From NCBI RefSeq assembly GCF_021272385.1, contig NZ_JAJSDZ010000009.1, positions 372,001-436,000 on the forward strand: a stretch of 64,000 bases of DNA. Direction: 5' to 3'. This DNA comes from Vibrio salinus (GTDB lineage: Bacteria; Pseudomonadota; Gammaproteobacteria; Enterobacterales; Vibrionaceae). Positions 1 to 7,468 of this stretch are shown piece by piece. Within the stretch, counting starts at the first letter, position 1. Each line of letters opens with the position of its first letter. The translations under genes and the position numbers were made by a program. The notes beneath the pieces are model-generated. The model saw only the letters and a list, made by a program, of their open reading frames with translations, was not told where the DNA came from and made no database searches.

Positions 1-185
1 AATCGCCTTTGCAGTACATTAAAAAAGTCAGACTGAATAAGGCAAAGGAGCTGATTCAGCTTGAAGGCCGTAAAGTTAATGAGGCGGCCCGCATGGTGGG
101 TTACACCAGTCCTTCACAGTTTCACCGAGAATATAAACGTCTGTTTAAAGAGACCCCGGGAGACCGAAAACAAAGTGCTTATTAA
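1..185 (+). CDS. AraC-family transcriptional regulator, C-terminal fragment (runs off left edge)
   Basis: The reading frame enters at base 3 and stops with TAA at 183-185, giving 60 residues. They include an AraC/XylS second helix-turn-helix: a KKVRLNKAKELI helix, then EAARMVGYTSPSQFHREYKRLFKETPG, the usual 'GY.S.SQF.R.FK..FG..P' pattern. The DNA-binding C-terminus is intact. The ligand-binding N-terminal domain is outside the window, so the effector cannot be named. It is co-oriented with the DeoR-PfkB operon that follows after about 250 bases, and it could regulate that operon or be unrelated. Confidence 0.85.
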   Translation, partial: SPLQYIKKVRLNKAKELIQLEGRKVNEAARMVGYTSPSQFHREYKRLFKETPGDRKQSAY

Positions 186-295
186 GAAGAGAAACTTGTC
201 TTTTTCTTTCCTTACAGCATACGCTTTCACTTTTCTTTCAGTAAGATAAATCTTAACTAATTGTCATATATGGCTTTTATTTAAATGTAAGAACA

Positions 296-317
296 AAAAG
301 TGTGCAAGGTCACATTT
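296..317 (+). promoter_or_regulatory. Possible CRP-cAMP binding site
   Basis: The 22-mer has a perfect right half (TCACATTT) and a weaker left half that keeps the GTG core at the correct spacing. It lies about 118 bases before the start of the DeoR-PfkB fusion. A catabolite-controlled promoter would suit a sugar or organic-acid uptake operon. This is a match by eye to the known CRP consensus, not a scored hit. Confidence 0.4.
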
Positions 318-337
318 TTTGTTTTTCTAACACGTCA

Positions 338-372
338 TTTTTGTTTGTTTTTGTTTGTCTGGTTTTTGTTTG
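338..372 (+). promoter_or_regulatory. Three direct TTTTTGTTTG repeats, candidate DeoR-type operator
   Basis: TTTTTGTTTG occurs at 338-347, 348-357 and 363-372, and a similar T-rich stretch lies at 315-326. DeoR-family repressors commonly bind short T-rich direct repeats. These sit directly upstream of a gene whose product begins with a DeoR helix-turn-helix, so autoregulation is the simple inference. The tract could also be only low-complexity promoter DNA. Confidence 0.4.
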
Positions 373-434
373 AGTTCTCTCTCATCTATCTGAACTGAAC
401 TTTATAAAATAACGTCATCAAAAAGGGTTTGGGT

Positions 435-1661
435 ATGTATCGAGAAAGACGCCGGGAACAGATTATTAGTGTATTGCGCCGTCAGGGACAATTGAGCGTA
501 AGCCATCTTGCGGATGTGTTTAAAGTTACGAAAGAAACGATCCGATCGGATCTTCAACATCTGCAAAAAGCCGGGCTGGTTACCCGGTATCATGGCGGTG
601 CTTCTCTGAAAAAGCACTTAATGCAAGCTGAATTAACACATGATGGCGATTTAAATATCAGCCATTTAATGCAGTCTCAGCGTCAAAGTCATCACATGGT
701 TCAGAAAGGAAGACCGGACACAATGATTGGGAAAGTATGCGTATTTGGTTCTTTTAATGTGGATATTGTGGCGAAAGTTCCCCGTTTCCCTAAAAACGGG
801 GAAACACTGGTGGCCCGAGAAGCCACGTTTGGACCCGGAGGAAAAGGAGCTAATCAGGCTCTGGCTGCAAACCGGGCCGGTGCAAAGGTTCATTTTGCAA
901 CAAAAGTTGGAAACGATCAGTTTAATTCCTTTGCCCAGAATCATCTCGAATCCTGTGGTATTGATTCGTTCACGCTCTATGAATCAGAGACCGAATCAAC
1001 CGGAAGTGCAGTTATTTATGTTAACGATGAAGGTGAAAATATTATTGCAATTTCTCCGGGGGCCAATAAGCAGGTAACCAGTGAAGAAGTGGCAGAGCTG
1101 ATGCCTTTCATTAATGATTCGAAGGTGTTGCTGGTTCAGTTAGAAAATAATTTTGATGCGCTTGATGGGGTTATCCAACTGGCGAATGGCTTAAAAGTAC
1201 AGGTTATTCTTAATCCGGCGCCTTATGCGGCAGAGGTTGAGCGTTTTTTACCAAAGATTGATCTGATTACCCCCAATGAGACTGAAGCTTCTGCGATGTC
1301 CGGTGTTGAAGTGTTAGATGTGGAATCGGCTAAAAGAGCGTCTTCTATCATTCATCAGAAAGGTGCGAAATCGGTATTGATCACTTTGGGTAAGCAGGGT
1401 GTCGTTATCTTTAATGGCGAAAATCATTACCACATTCCGGCTTATTCGGCGGTGGCCGTCGATACAACCGGTGCGGGAGATGCTTTCAACGGGGCATTGG
1501 CCGCGTCTTTAGCCAAAGGAATGAACCTGTCTCAGGCTGCACATTATGCGACGGCGTTCGCGTCATTAGCGGTAGAAAAAGAGGGTGCCGCAAATATGCC
1601 GAATGAAGCGGAAGTCGAAGCCCGCATGGTTCAACAACAAATTTCTGTGACCGCGATTTAG
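435..1661 (+). CDS. DeoR-type HTH fused to a ribokinase-like PfkB sugar kinase
   Basis: This 408-residue protein has two parts. Residues 1-57 form a DeoR N-terminal helix-turn-helix (ETIRSDLQHLQKAGLVTRYHGGA). After a polar linker (58-96) comes a complete PfkB kinase of the ribokinase group (97-408). The kinase has the GGKGANQA substrate and glycine motif, and the DTTGAGDAFNGAL anion hole with catalytic base D349. The usual DeoR sugar-phosphate sensor domain is absent; the kinase takes its place. ATG 435 is chosen over an in-frame TTG at 429 because an AAAAGGG ribosome site precedes it by about 8 bases. It heads an operon with a DapA-family enzyme and TctCBA. The substrate is unknown. A protein that phosphorylates a sugar or sugar acid and reports it to the promoter is an inference. 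Confidence 0.85.
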   Translation: MYRERRREQIISVLRRQGQLSVSHLADVFKVTKETIRSDLQHLQKAGLVTRYHGGASLKKHLMQAELTHDGDLNISHLMQSQRQSHHMVQKGRPDTMIGKVCVFGSFNVDIVAKVPRFPKNGETLVAREATFGPGGKGANQALAANRAGAKVHFATKVGNDQFNSFAQNHLESCGIDSFTLYESETESTGSAVIYVNDEGENIIAISPGANKQVTSEEVAELMPFINDSKVLLVQLENNFDALDGVIQLANGLKVQVILNPAPYAAEVERFLPKIDLITPNETEASAMSGVEVLDVESAKRASSIIHQKGAKSVLITLGKQGVVIFNGENHYHIPAYSAVAVDTTGAGDAFNGALAASLAKGMNLSQAAHYATAFASLAVEKEGAANMPNEAEVEARMVQQQISVTAI

Positions 1662-1688
1662 CCGGTTACTATTAGTAGGACAGAGAAA

Positions 1689-2627
1689 ATGAAAAAGATT
1701 GAAGGTATCGTTCCGGTTATGTTGACCCCTTTTACAGAGGACAACAACATTGATTACCCGGCATTAGAACGTCTTATCGACTGGTATATTGATAATGGTG
1801 CGGATGCGTTGTTCGCTGTTTGTCAGTCAAGTGAAATGTTATTTCTTTCTCTTGAAGAACGGGTTGAGTTATCAGCATTTGTGGTAGAAAAAACCGCCGG
1901 TCGGATCCCGGTGATTTCTTCCGGACATATTTCCAGAGAGCTGGACAAACAGATAGAAGAGCTGGCCGCAGTAGCGGATACCGGTTGTGGTGCCGTGGTA
2001 TTGGTGACCAATCGTTTAGACCCTGATAATGAGGGTACCGATACCTTTATCCGTCATGTCGATGCTATTTTAGAAGCACTGCCATCCGGTACTCTGTTTG
2101 GTCTGTATGAATGCCCGGCGCCTTACCGTCGTTTGCTGACGGATGAAGAACTGAGTTACTGTGCCAATACAGGGCGTTTTGTGGCTTTGAAGGATGTGAG
2201 CTGCGATTTAGAAACTGTGACCAGACGGGTTAAAGTGGTTGAAGGGACACCTCTTGCCATTATTAATGCAAATGCCGCCATTGCATATGATGCTATCAAA
2301 GCCGGTTCTAAAGGATTTAGTGGTGTCTTCACGAATTTCCATCCGGACCTTTATCACTGGCTGTATCATCATTCCGATCAGGATCCTAAGTTCGCTGAAA
2401 GATTAGCGCATTTTTTATCTCTCAGCGCCGTAACGGAGAATTTGGGCTACCCAAAGAATGCGAAAGAATTTCATCTGAGACAAAAACTGGGCACATTTAC
2501 CAGTGCCCATTGCCGTGCGGTCAGTGATGACGTGATTGAGAAATTTTGGGCTTTAGATGTCATTCTGGACCAAATCGCCGATGCGGATATTGCTTACCGT
2601 CAGGACATCCAACAACGTAACCCTTAA
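1689..2627 (+). CDS. DapA/NanA-family class I aldolase or dehydratase
   Basis: This is a 312-residue protein of the dihydrodipicolinate synthase/N-acetylneuraminate lyase family, a TIM barrel using a lysine Schiff base on a 2-keto acid. The Schiff-base lysine is in VALKDVSCD (near residue 167), and the family tyrosine is in GLYECPAPYRR. The GTTGE pyruvate-carboxylate loop is replaced by CQSSE, so this is not a standard DapA. It starts 27 bases after the kinase fusion with a good ribosome site (AGGACAGAG) and precedes tctC. With a PfkB kinase and an organic-anion transporter alongside, a role in splitting or dehydrating a 2-keto-3-deoxy sugar acid is plausible. The exact substrate is not visible. 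Confidence 0.85.
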   Translation: MKKIEGIVPVMLTPFTEDNNIDYPALERLIDWYIDNGADALFAVCQSSEMLFLSLEERVELSAFVVEKTAGRIPVISSGHISRELDKQIEELAAVADTGCGAVVLVTNRLDPDNEGTDTFIRHVDAILEALPSGTLFGLYECPAPYRRLLTDEELSYCANTGRFVALKDVSCDLETVTRRVKVVEGTPLAIINANAAIAYDAIKAGSKGFSGVFTNFHPDLYHWLYHHSDQDPKFAERLAHFLSLSAVTENLGYPKNAKEFHLRQKLGTFTSAHCRAVSDDVIEKFWALDVILDQIADADIAYRQDIQQRNP

Positions 2628-2670
2628 ATTAAAAAGCACAGATTATAACGATAATACAGGAGCATCCAAT

Positions 2671-3627
2671 ATGAAACGTACCCTACTTATTACCGCAATT
2701 GCCTCGTCGGTATTAGCATCAACCTCGGCCATGGCTGCCTGGCCTGATAAACCGATTAAAATTATTGTTCCATGGGGAGCCGGAGGAAATACTGACACCG
2801 TTGCCCGTCTTGTTGCCGAAGGTTTGCAGGAAGAACTGGGTGTAAATGTTAACGTAATCAACCGTACCGGTGGTGCCGGAGTGGTTGGTCATGATGCGAT
2901 GGCGAAAGCAAAACCGGACGGTTACACGTTAGGGGTTGCGACCGTTGAAATTGCGATGATGCACCATCAGGGCATGACCAGTCTGGACTACACAAATTAT
3001 ACTCCGATTACCCGTCTTGCTGTGAACCTGGGTGGCATACAGGTTGCTGAAAATTCTAAATTCAAGAACATCAAACAATTGACGGATTATATTAAAGCCC
3101 ATCCGGGTGAGCTTAAGGCATCAGGAAGCGGACTGAACTCCGGTTGGCACCTGAATCTGATTGGTATGCTGGATGCGATGGGATTGCCGTCGAATGCGGT
3201 GACCTTTGTTCCGTCTGAAGGCTCAAGCTCAGCGCTGATGGAACTCGTCTCCGGGGGGATTGATTTTACCACGTCGTCCCCGGGTGAAGCCCGTAGTATG
3301 GTTCAGGCCGGAATGGTCCGAAATCTGGCGACTATGGCTGAGAAAGCCGATGGTCTGTATAAAGATGTGCCGGTTTTCCAGAAAGCAACACCTTATAAAT
3401 ACAGTTTTTCCACATGGAACAGCCTTGTCGCACCGGCTGGCGTACCTGAAGACGTTGAGAAAAAACTGATTTCAACCATGAAGAAAGTTTTCTCTGAAGG
3501 AAAAATTCAACAATATGCGACCAAACAGGGATTCGAAATTTATCCTCTGTATGGGAAGGATATGGTGAACTTTATGAAATCAGAAGATGAAAAGTACGGC
3601 AAACTTATCAGTAAGCTGAAAAAATAA
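2671..3627 (+). CDS. tctC: Tripartite tricarboxylate transporter substrate-binding protein (TctC/Bug family)
   Basis: This is a 318-residue periplasmic binding protein. Residues 1-22 are a signal peptide ending SAMA, so ATG 2671 is the real start although the frame is open further upstream. The mature protein begins with the family hallmark WPDKPIKIIVPWGAGGNTDTVARL and has a later KADGYT-like segment (KAKPDGYTLG). Bug proteins hand carboxylates such as citrate, glutarate or sugar acids to the TctAB membrane pair. It lies 43 bases after the aldolase gene. A strong hairpin separates it from tctB, as is common where the binding protein must be made in excess. The ligand is unknown. Confidence 0.92.
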   Translation: MKRTLLITAIASSVLASTSAMAAWPDKPIKIIVPWGAGGNTDTVARLVAEGLQEELGVNVNVINRTGGAGVVGHDAMAKAKPDGYTLGVATVEIAMMHHQGMTSLDYTNYTPITRLAVNLGGIQVAENSKFKNIKQLTDYIKAHPGELKASGSGLNSGWHLNLIGMLDAMGLPSNAVTFVPSEGSSSALMELVSGGIDFTTSSPGEARSMVQAGMVRNLATMAEKADGLYKDVPVFQKATPYKYSFSTWNSLVAPAGVPEDVEKKLISTMKKVFSEGKIQQYATKQGFEIYPLYGKDMVNFMKSEDEKYGKLISKLKK

Positions 3628-3639
3628 ATTGAGTCGCTA

Positions 3640-3675
3640 ACCGATATTGAGGTGCAAAGTGACCTCAATATCGGT
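3640..3675 (+). other. Intra-operon hairpin between tctC and tctB
   Basis: ACCGATATTGAGGT pairs perfectly (14 bp) with ACCTCAATATCGGT across an 8-base loop. There is no immediate U-run; a weak one starts about 8 bases later. It most likely stabilises the 3' end of the tctC message or partly attenuates transcription, setting a higher dose of binding protein than membrane subunits. The structure is seen; the role is inferred. Confidence 0.7.
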
Positions 3676-3726
3676 GTTCATGTTTTTGTTACTACCTATC
3701 ACTGAAACGTCACATGTAGGTGTCCC

Positions 3727-4167
3727 ATGCGTACCGTTCCTTTTTCCCAATTTTTTATTGGTGTATTTGCCTTAGTAATTTTTGTTACAAGTATCCATTT
3801 GTATGGAGGCGTCGATGAATTCGGTGCCGGATTTATGCCTACTGTATTAAGTGGTTTGTTGTTTTTCTTTACTGCTCTTGATGGTTTTATCCAGTGCCGG
3901 AAAGAAACAAAGGTGATGGACCAGTTCACCGGAAAGGAGTGGAAAGCCATATTCTTAATCATTGTTGCCGTCGCTCTTTTTGTCTGGCTGCTTGATATTC
4001 TGGGATTCTTAATCAGTGCGATTGCTTTGTTGTTTTGCCTGATGATGATCCGGCGAAAAGAAAAAGTTCTGTTTGCTCTGGTCTTGTCCGTGATGACTGC
4101 TTCCATTATTTATTATGTTTTTGCTCACGTGCTTATGGTGGATCTGCCATCGGGTTTCTGGCAATAG
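3727..4167 (+). CDS. tctB: Tripartite tricarboxylate transporter small membrane subunit TctB
   Basis: This is a 146-residue integral membrane protein with about four hydrophobic segments (roughly 8-25, 35-52, 73-105 and 109-135). It shows the typical TctB feature of an early GAGFMPTVLSGLLFF stretch after the first helix. TctB pairs with the large subunit TctA in secondary uptake of carboxylates delivered by TctC. It sits between tctC and tctA, with tctA starting 9 bases later, so all three belong to one operon. Sequence conservation in this subunit is low, and the assignment relies as much on context and topology as on residues. Confidence 0.88.
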   Translation: MRTVPFSQFFIGVFALVIFVTSIHLYGGVDEFGAGFMPTVLSGLLFFFTALDGFIQCRKETKVMDQFTGKEWKAIFLIIVAVALFVWLLDILGFLISAIALLFCLMMIRRKEKVLFALVLSVMTASIIYYVFAHVLMVDLPSGFWQ

Positions 4168-4176
4168 GAGAACGTT

Positions 4177-5688
4177 ATGTCAGTTTTATTGAGTGCTTTT
4201 CATTATATTGATCTCAGTGCAATTCTGGCTATTATTGCCGCCGGGTTATTCGGTCTTTTTGTCGGTTCAATCCCAGGGTTAACTGCAACCATGGCAGTGG
4301 CGTTAATGGTTCCGTTTACTTTCTTTATGGATCCGATTCCGGCACTGGCTCTGATGATTTCCATTGGCGCATCGTCAATATACGCCGGTGACATTCCCGG
4401 GGCGCTGCTCCGGATTCCGGGCACACCGGCATCTGCAGCTTATGTTGCCGACTCGAACGAGCTGGTAAAGCAGGGGAAATTAAACCGTGTTTTAGGGCTG
4501 GGGTTAGCCAGTTCGGTTATCGGTGGTTTGATCGGGGCGGTTATCTTAATGCTTGCGGCACCATTGCTGGCAAAGTTTGCCTTAAAATTCAGTTCTTATG
4601 AATACACCTGGCTGTCTCTTCTTGGGTTAACCTGTGCCACACTGGTGGTCGGTAATCAGCCATTAAAAGGATTGGTGACACTGTGTTTAGGGCTTCTTCT
4701 GGCGTGTGTCGGTTATGATCAGATTACCGGAGTGCCCCGGTTTACGTTTGGTCAGGTAAGTATGTTGCAGGGGATCAGTTTTATTCCCGCTATGATCGGT
4801 TTATTTGCGATTTCCGGTGCCATTGAATATTACGCCGATAAGATTAAAGATATCCGTGAAAGCGCACCGAAAACCGAGTCTAATTTCAATTTGTTTAAAG
4901 GCATATCCGGGCGTTTATGGAAAAGCAAGCTGAGTATTCTCCGCAGCAGTGTTCTGGGGACTCTGATCGGGGCACTTCCGGGGGCCGGAGCCGATATTGC
5001 CGCCTGGATTTCATATGCACTGTCTCAGAAGTTTTCAAAAACGCCGGAGCAGTATGGTAAAGGATCGGAAGAAGCCATTGTCGACTCATCGAGCAGTAAC
5101 AATGCCAGTCTTGCCGGAAGCTGGATTCCTTCTCTCGTTTTCGGTATCCCGGGCGATTCGGCAGCGGCCATTATCATCGGTGTGCTTTATATGAAAGATA
5201 TGAACCCCGGGCCAACGCTGTTTTTATTCCAGCCGGATAAGTTGTATGCCGTGTTTATCTTATTCTTTATTGCCAACTTAATGCTGTTACCAATGGCACT
5301 GTTAGTGGTCAACTTTATTAAGCGCATTATTTACGTCGATAAAGCGGTTCTATACCCGGTTATCATCTTGTTCAGCATGGTCGGCTCGTTTGCGATCAAT
5401 AATTCCGTCTCATCGATTTTTGTTATGTTGGGGATGGGGGTTCTGGGCTACTTGCTGCAGCGTAACCACTATCCGATTTCACCAATTATTTTAGGGATGA
5501 TACTGGGCCCGATGCTGGAGAAAAATCTGTTGTCGTCGCTGATTAAGTCCGGCGGGAACGTGATTGAATTTGTTGAGCGTCCGGTATCAATGGTTTTAGC
5601 CGGGTTATTCTTTGTTGTAGTTGTGATGCAGATTCGCAATATTATCAAAGCTGCCCGGAATGGCCGTTCAGGGGCAATGCCTTCCTGA
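4177..5688 (+). CDS. tctA: Tripartite tricarboxylate transporter large membrane subunit TctA
   Basis: This 503-residue polytopic protein is the expected length for TctA. Family motifs include GSIPGLTATMAVALMVPFTF near the N-terminus, the GALLRIPGTPASAAYVAD loop, GALPGAGADIAAWISYALSQKFSK in the middle, and IPGDSAAAIIIGVLYM. These pseudo-repeated proline/glycine-rich re-entrant loops are the family signature. It is the last gene of the operon, with ribosome site GGAGAA 7 bases before ATG, and is followed by a strong terminator. Together with TctC and TctB it imports an unknown carboxylate, driven by an ion gradient. Confidence 0.95.
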   Translation: MSVLLSAFHYIDLSAILAIIAAGLFGLFVGSIPGLTATMAVALMVPFTFFMDPIPALALMISIGASSIYAGDIPGALLRIPGTPASAAYVADSNELVKQGKLNRVLGLGLASSVIGGLIGAVILMLAAPLLAKFALKFSSYEYTWLSLLGLTCATLVVGNQPLKGLVTLCLGLLLACVGYDQITGVPRFTFGQVSMLQGISFIPAMIGLFAISGAIEYYADKIKDIRESAPKTESNFNLFKGISGRLWKSKLSILRSSVLGTLIGALPGAGADIAAWISYALSQKFSKTPEQYGKGSEEAIVDSSSSNNASLAGSWIPSLVFGIPGDSAAAIIIGVLYMKDMNPGPTLFLFQPDKLYAVFILFFIANLMLLPMALLVVNFIKRIIYVDKAVLYPVIILFSMVGSFAINNSVSSIFVMLGMGVLGYLLQRNHYPISPIILGMILGPMLEKNLLSSLIKSGGNVIEFVERPVSMVLAGLFFVVVVMQIRNIIKAARNGRSGAMPS

Positions 5689-5716
5689 CCTAATCAGTTA
5701 GCGGAACTACGTTGAT

Positions 5717-5760
5717 ACAATTTAAGGCCGTAGCCATGTGCTCCGGCCTTAAATTGTTTT
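5717..5760. terminator. Bidirectional terminator between tctA and the acetyltransferase gene
   Basis: A 14-bp stem pairs ACAATTTAAGGCCG with CGGCCTTAAATTGT, followed by TTT. The right arm overlaps the last codons and stop (5749-5751) of the convergent acetyltransferase gene, so the two transcription units share one terminator. Confidence 0.8.
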
Positions 5761-6297
5761 CAGTATTCTGGCGGGATTGCCGCCGATAACCACGTTATCC
5801 CCAAAGCTTTTGGTAACAACGGCACCGGATGCGACAACGACATTGTTTCCCAGTGTAACACCCGGGTTTATGGTCGCGTGTCCTCCAATCCAGCAATTAT
5901 CGCCGATGGTGATGGGTTTTGCGTATTCCAGTCCGGCCGCTCTTTTCTTCGGATCAGTTGGGTGGGTTGCCGTATATATGCCTACCTGAGGTGCAATTAA
6001 ACAGTCGCGGCCAATACGAACCTCGGCAACATCCAAAATAACGCAGCCAAAATTGGCGAAAAAGTTGTCGCCGACATGAATATTTTTCCCATACTCACAG
6101 TTAAAAACCGATTCTATGTGGAAGACTTTTCCGGTTGAACCAAATAAAGCGCGGATGATCCGGTGTCTTTCTTCCGGTTTTTCTGCACTGGTTTGATTTA
6201 ATGTTTCGGTGAGCAGCCGTGCTCTGAGCCGCATGGCAATGAGTTCAGAATCGTCCGGATCGTAATATTCTCCGGAGAGCATTTTTTCTTTTTCTGT
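5749..6297 (-). CDS. Sugar O-acetyltransferase, Maa/LacA/NodL family
   Basis: This hexapeptide-repeat acetyltransferase moves acetyl from acetyl-CoA to a sugar hydroxyl in the cytoplasm. The N-terminal Mac domain reads TEKEKMLSGEYYDPDD. The left-handed beta-helix follows, with the family segments FNCEYGKNIHVGDNFFANFGC, the catalytic-histidine loop ATHPTDPKKRAAGLEYAKPI, and IGDNCWIGGHATINPGVTLG ending at GGNPARILKTI. GTG at 6295-6297 is chosen because it gives 182 residues and matches the usual family N-terminus; an upstream GTG would add 11 atypical residues. It is a single gene at the left end of the accessory block. The sugar acceptor cannot be read from sequence. Confidence 0.88.
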   Translation of the reverse strand, partial: TEKEKMLSGEYYDPDDSELIAMRLRARLLTETLNQTSAEKPEERHRIIRALFGSTGKVFHIESVFNCEYGKNIHVGDNFFANFGCVILDVAEVRIGRDCLIAPQVGIYTATHPTDPKKRAAGLEYAKPITIGDNCWIGGHATINPGVTLGNNVVVASGAVVTKSFGDNVVIGGNPARILKTI

Positions 6298-6580
6298 CAC
6301 AAGCAAACTACTCCCGATACGGATTAACACATAAAGTTAATATATCCGTTTGTCGTCGTCTGACCTAGTGATTTTTATTTTAAAAAAACAGGCTGGATAG
6401 TGAGCTTTCTTTGTCTGAGTGGCATTGACCATGAGTGGAGGTTACTCATTTTTGAAAGAAGGACTATTTATAAATATGATGGTAACGGTGGCGGTTGTGT
6501 TGCATTTAAACAACCAAACAAGGATATTGGTATTTTGCTAACCACCGCGGGCGTATTCGTTGGTATAAAGGGAGATTTAC

Positions 6581-7177
6581 GTGAAGGTATATGGAGATAT
6601 CCAGTCAGGAAACTGCTACAAGGTTAAATTGCTGTTGTCATTTTTAGGACTTAAACATGAATGGTGTCACATGAATATCTTAGATGGTGAGACCAGAACA
6701 AAGGAATTTTTGTCGATTAATCCGAATGGGAAAATCCCAACGGTTGTGATGGATGATGGCCGTTGTTTGTCGGAGTCTAATGCAATTCTTGGTTATTTTG
6801 CTGATGAAACCGTCTTTATACCTACGGGTAAATACGATAAGGCTAAAATGTACGAGTGGCTTTTTTTTGAGCAATACAGCCATGAGCCATTTATTGCGGT
6901 GGCCCGTTATATACAAAAATACCTTGGTATGCCGGAATCAAGGGTAGAGGAATACCATTCGCTACAGTCTGGTGGTAATAATGCGTTGTCGATTATGGAC
7001 AGCCAATTAGGGCAAACAGACTATCTTGTCGGTCATCAGCTGACGATTGCTGATATTGCTTTATATGCGTACACGCACGTCGCACATGAAGGTGGCTTCG
7101 ATCTGTCTCTTTATCCGAATATTCAGGCATGGTGCAAACGAATCCGGGAGCGTGAAGGCTACGTGGGTATGGTTTAG
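6581..7177 (+). CDS. Glutathione S-transferase family protein
   Basis: This is a 198-residue protein with a thioredoxin-like N-domain (KVYGDIQSGNCYKVKLLLSFLGL, then NPNGKIPTVVMDDGRCLSESNAIL with the cis-proline and the glutathione-binding ESNAI) and an alpha-helical C-domain containing the LTIADIALYAYTHVA capping motif. It probably conjugates or reduces small electrophiles with glutathione; the substrate is unknown. The start is GTG 6581 with AGGGAG just upstream, and the first residues align with the family without extension. It may be an integron-derived cassette gene: an attC-like site follows at 7351-7453, though 173 bases after its stop, which is long for a cassette. Confidence 0.88.
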   Translation: MKVYGDIQSGNCYKVKLLLSFLGLKHEWCHMNILDGETRTKEFLSINPNGKIPTVVMDDGRCLSESNAILGYFADETVFIPTGKYDKAKMYEWLFFEQYSHEPFIAVARYIQKYLGMPESRVEEYHSLQSGGNNALSIMDSQLGQTDYLVGHQLTIADIALYAYTHVAHEGGFDLSLYPNIQAWCKRIREREGYVGMV

Positions 7178-7303
7178 CTAAAACGGCTCAGAGTGTTTTT
7201 AGCTTTGCGTTATGGTTTTATGGTGTACGGACGATTTTTAGTTGATAGTATTCGCGATGAGGAGTGATCTCGCAGGTAAAAATGCACTGGATAGTCAAGT
7301 TTT

Positions 7304-7335
7304 AGCAAAAGCTCTCTTTAGCAAAAGCTCTCTTT
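7304..7335 (+). repeat. Perfect tandem duplication of 16 bases
   Basis: AGCAAAAGCTCTCTTT occurs twice in direct contact (7304-7319 and 7320-7335), and a partial third copy (GGCAAAA) follows. It lies in noncoding DNA between the glutathione transferase gene and the first attC-like site. It is probably a replication-slippage scar and shows the spacer is not under strong constraint. Confidence 0.9.
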
Positions 7336-7350
7336 GGCAAAAATTCAAAT

Positions 7351-7453
7351 GCATGACAAGGCAATTAAGGTGATTTCTTTTGCTCGGTGGTTTTGGTTTG
7401 GAGCCCGGAGAGCTCTTCTGGTTCGGTGGGACACACCTCATCGCAGGCATTAA
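7351..7453 (+). other. Degenerate attC-like (integron cassette) site 1
   Basis: The left end GCATGACAAGGCAATTAA resembles the left end of the second site (GCCTGACAAACGCAATTCA at 8072). The centre (CTCGGTGGTTTTGGTTTGG) resembles the GGTGGTTT-rich middle of vibrio superintegron repeats. The right end (CGCAGGCATTAAG) resembles their GCGGGCGTTA end. Core bases are mutated, so the site is probably inactive. It lies directly before the ribosome site of the DJ-1 gene, where a cassette boundary would be. Identification is by eye from memory of the repeat family. Confidence 0.45.
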
Positions 7454-7468
7454 GTGCATGGAGGCACA

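Noticed and set aside
429..434. TTG 429 as start of the DeoR-PfkB fusion
   Set aside because: ATG 435 is 6 bases downstream with better spacing to AAAAGGG, and adds no loss of HTH residues.
2557..2670. 38-residue upstream extension of tctC
   Set aside because: It overlaps the aldolase gene in another frame and would bury the signal peptide that starts at 2671.
6400..6627. 75-residue open frame upstream of and overlapping the glutathione transferase gene
   Set aside because: It overlaps the real gene by 47 bases in another frame, has no recognisable motif or good ribosome site, and the composition is that of spacer DNA.
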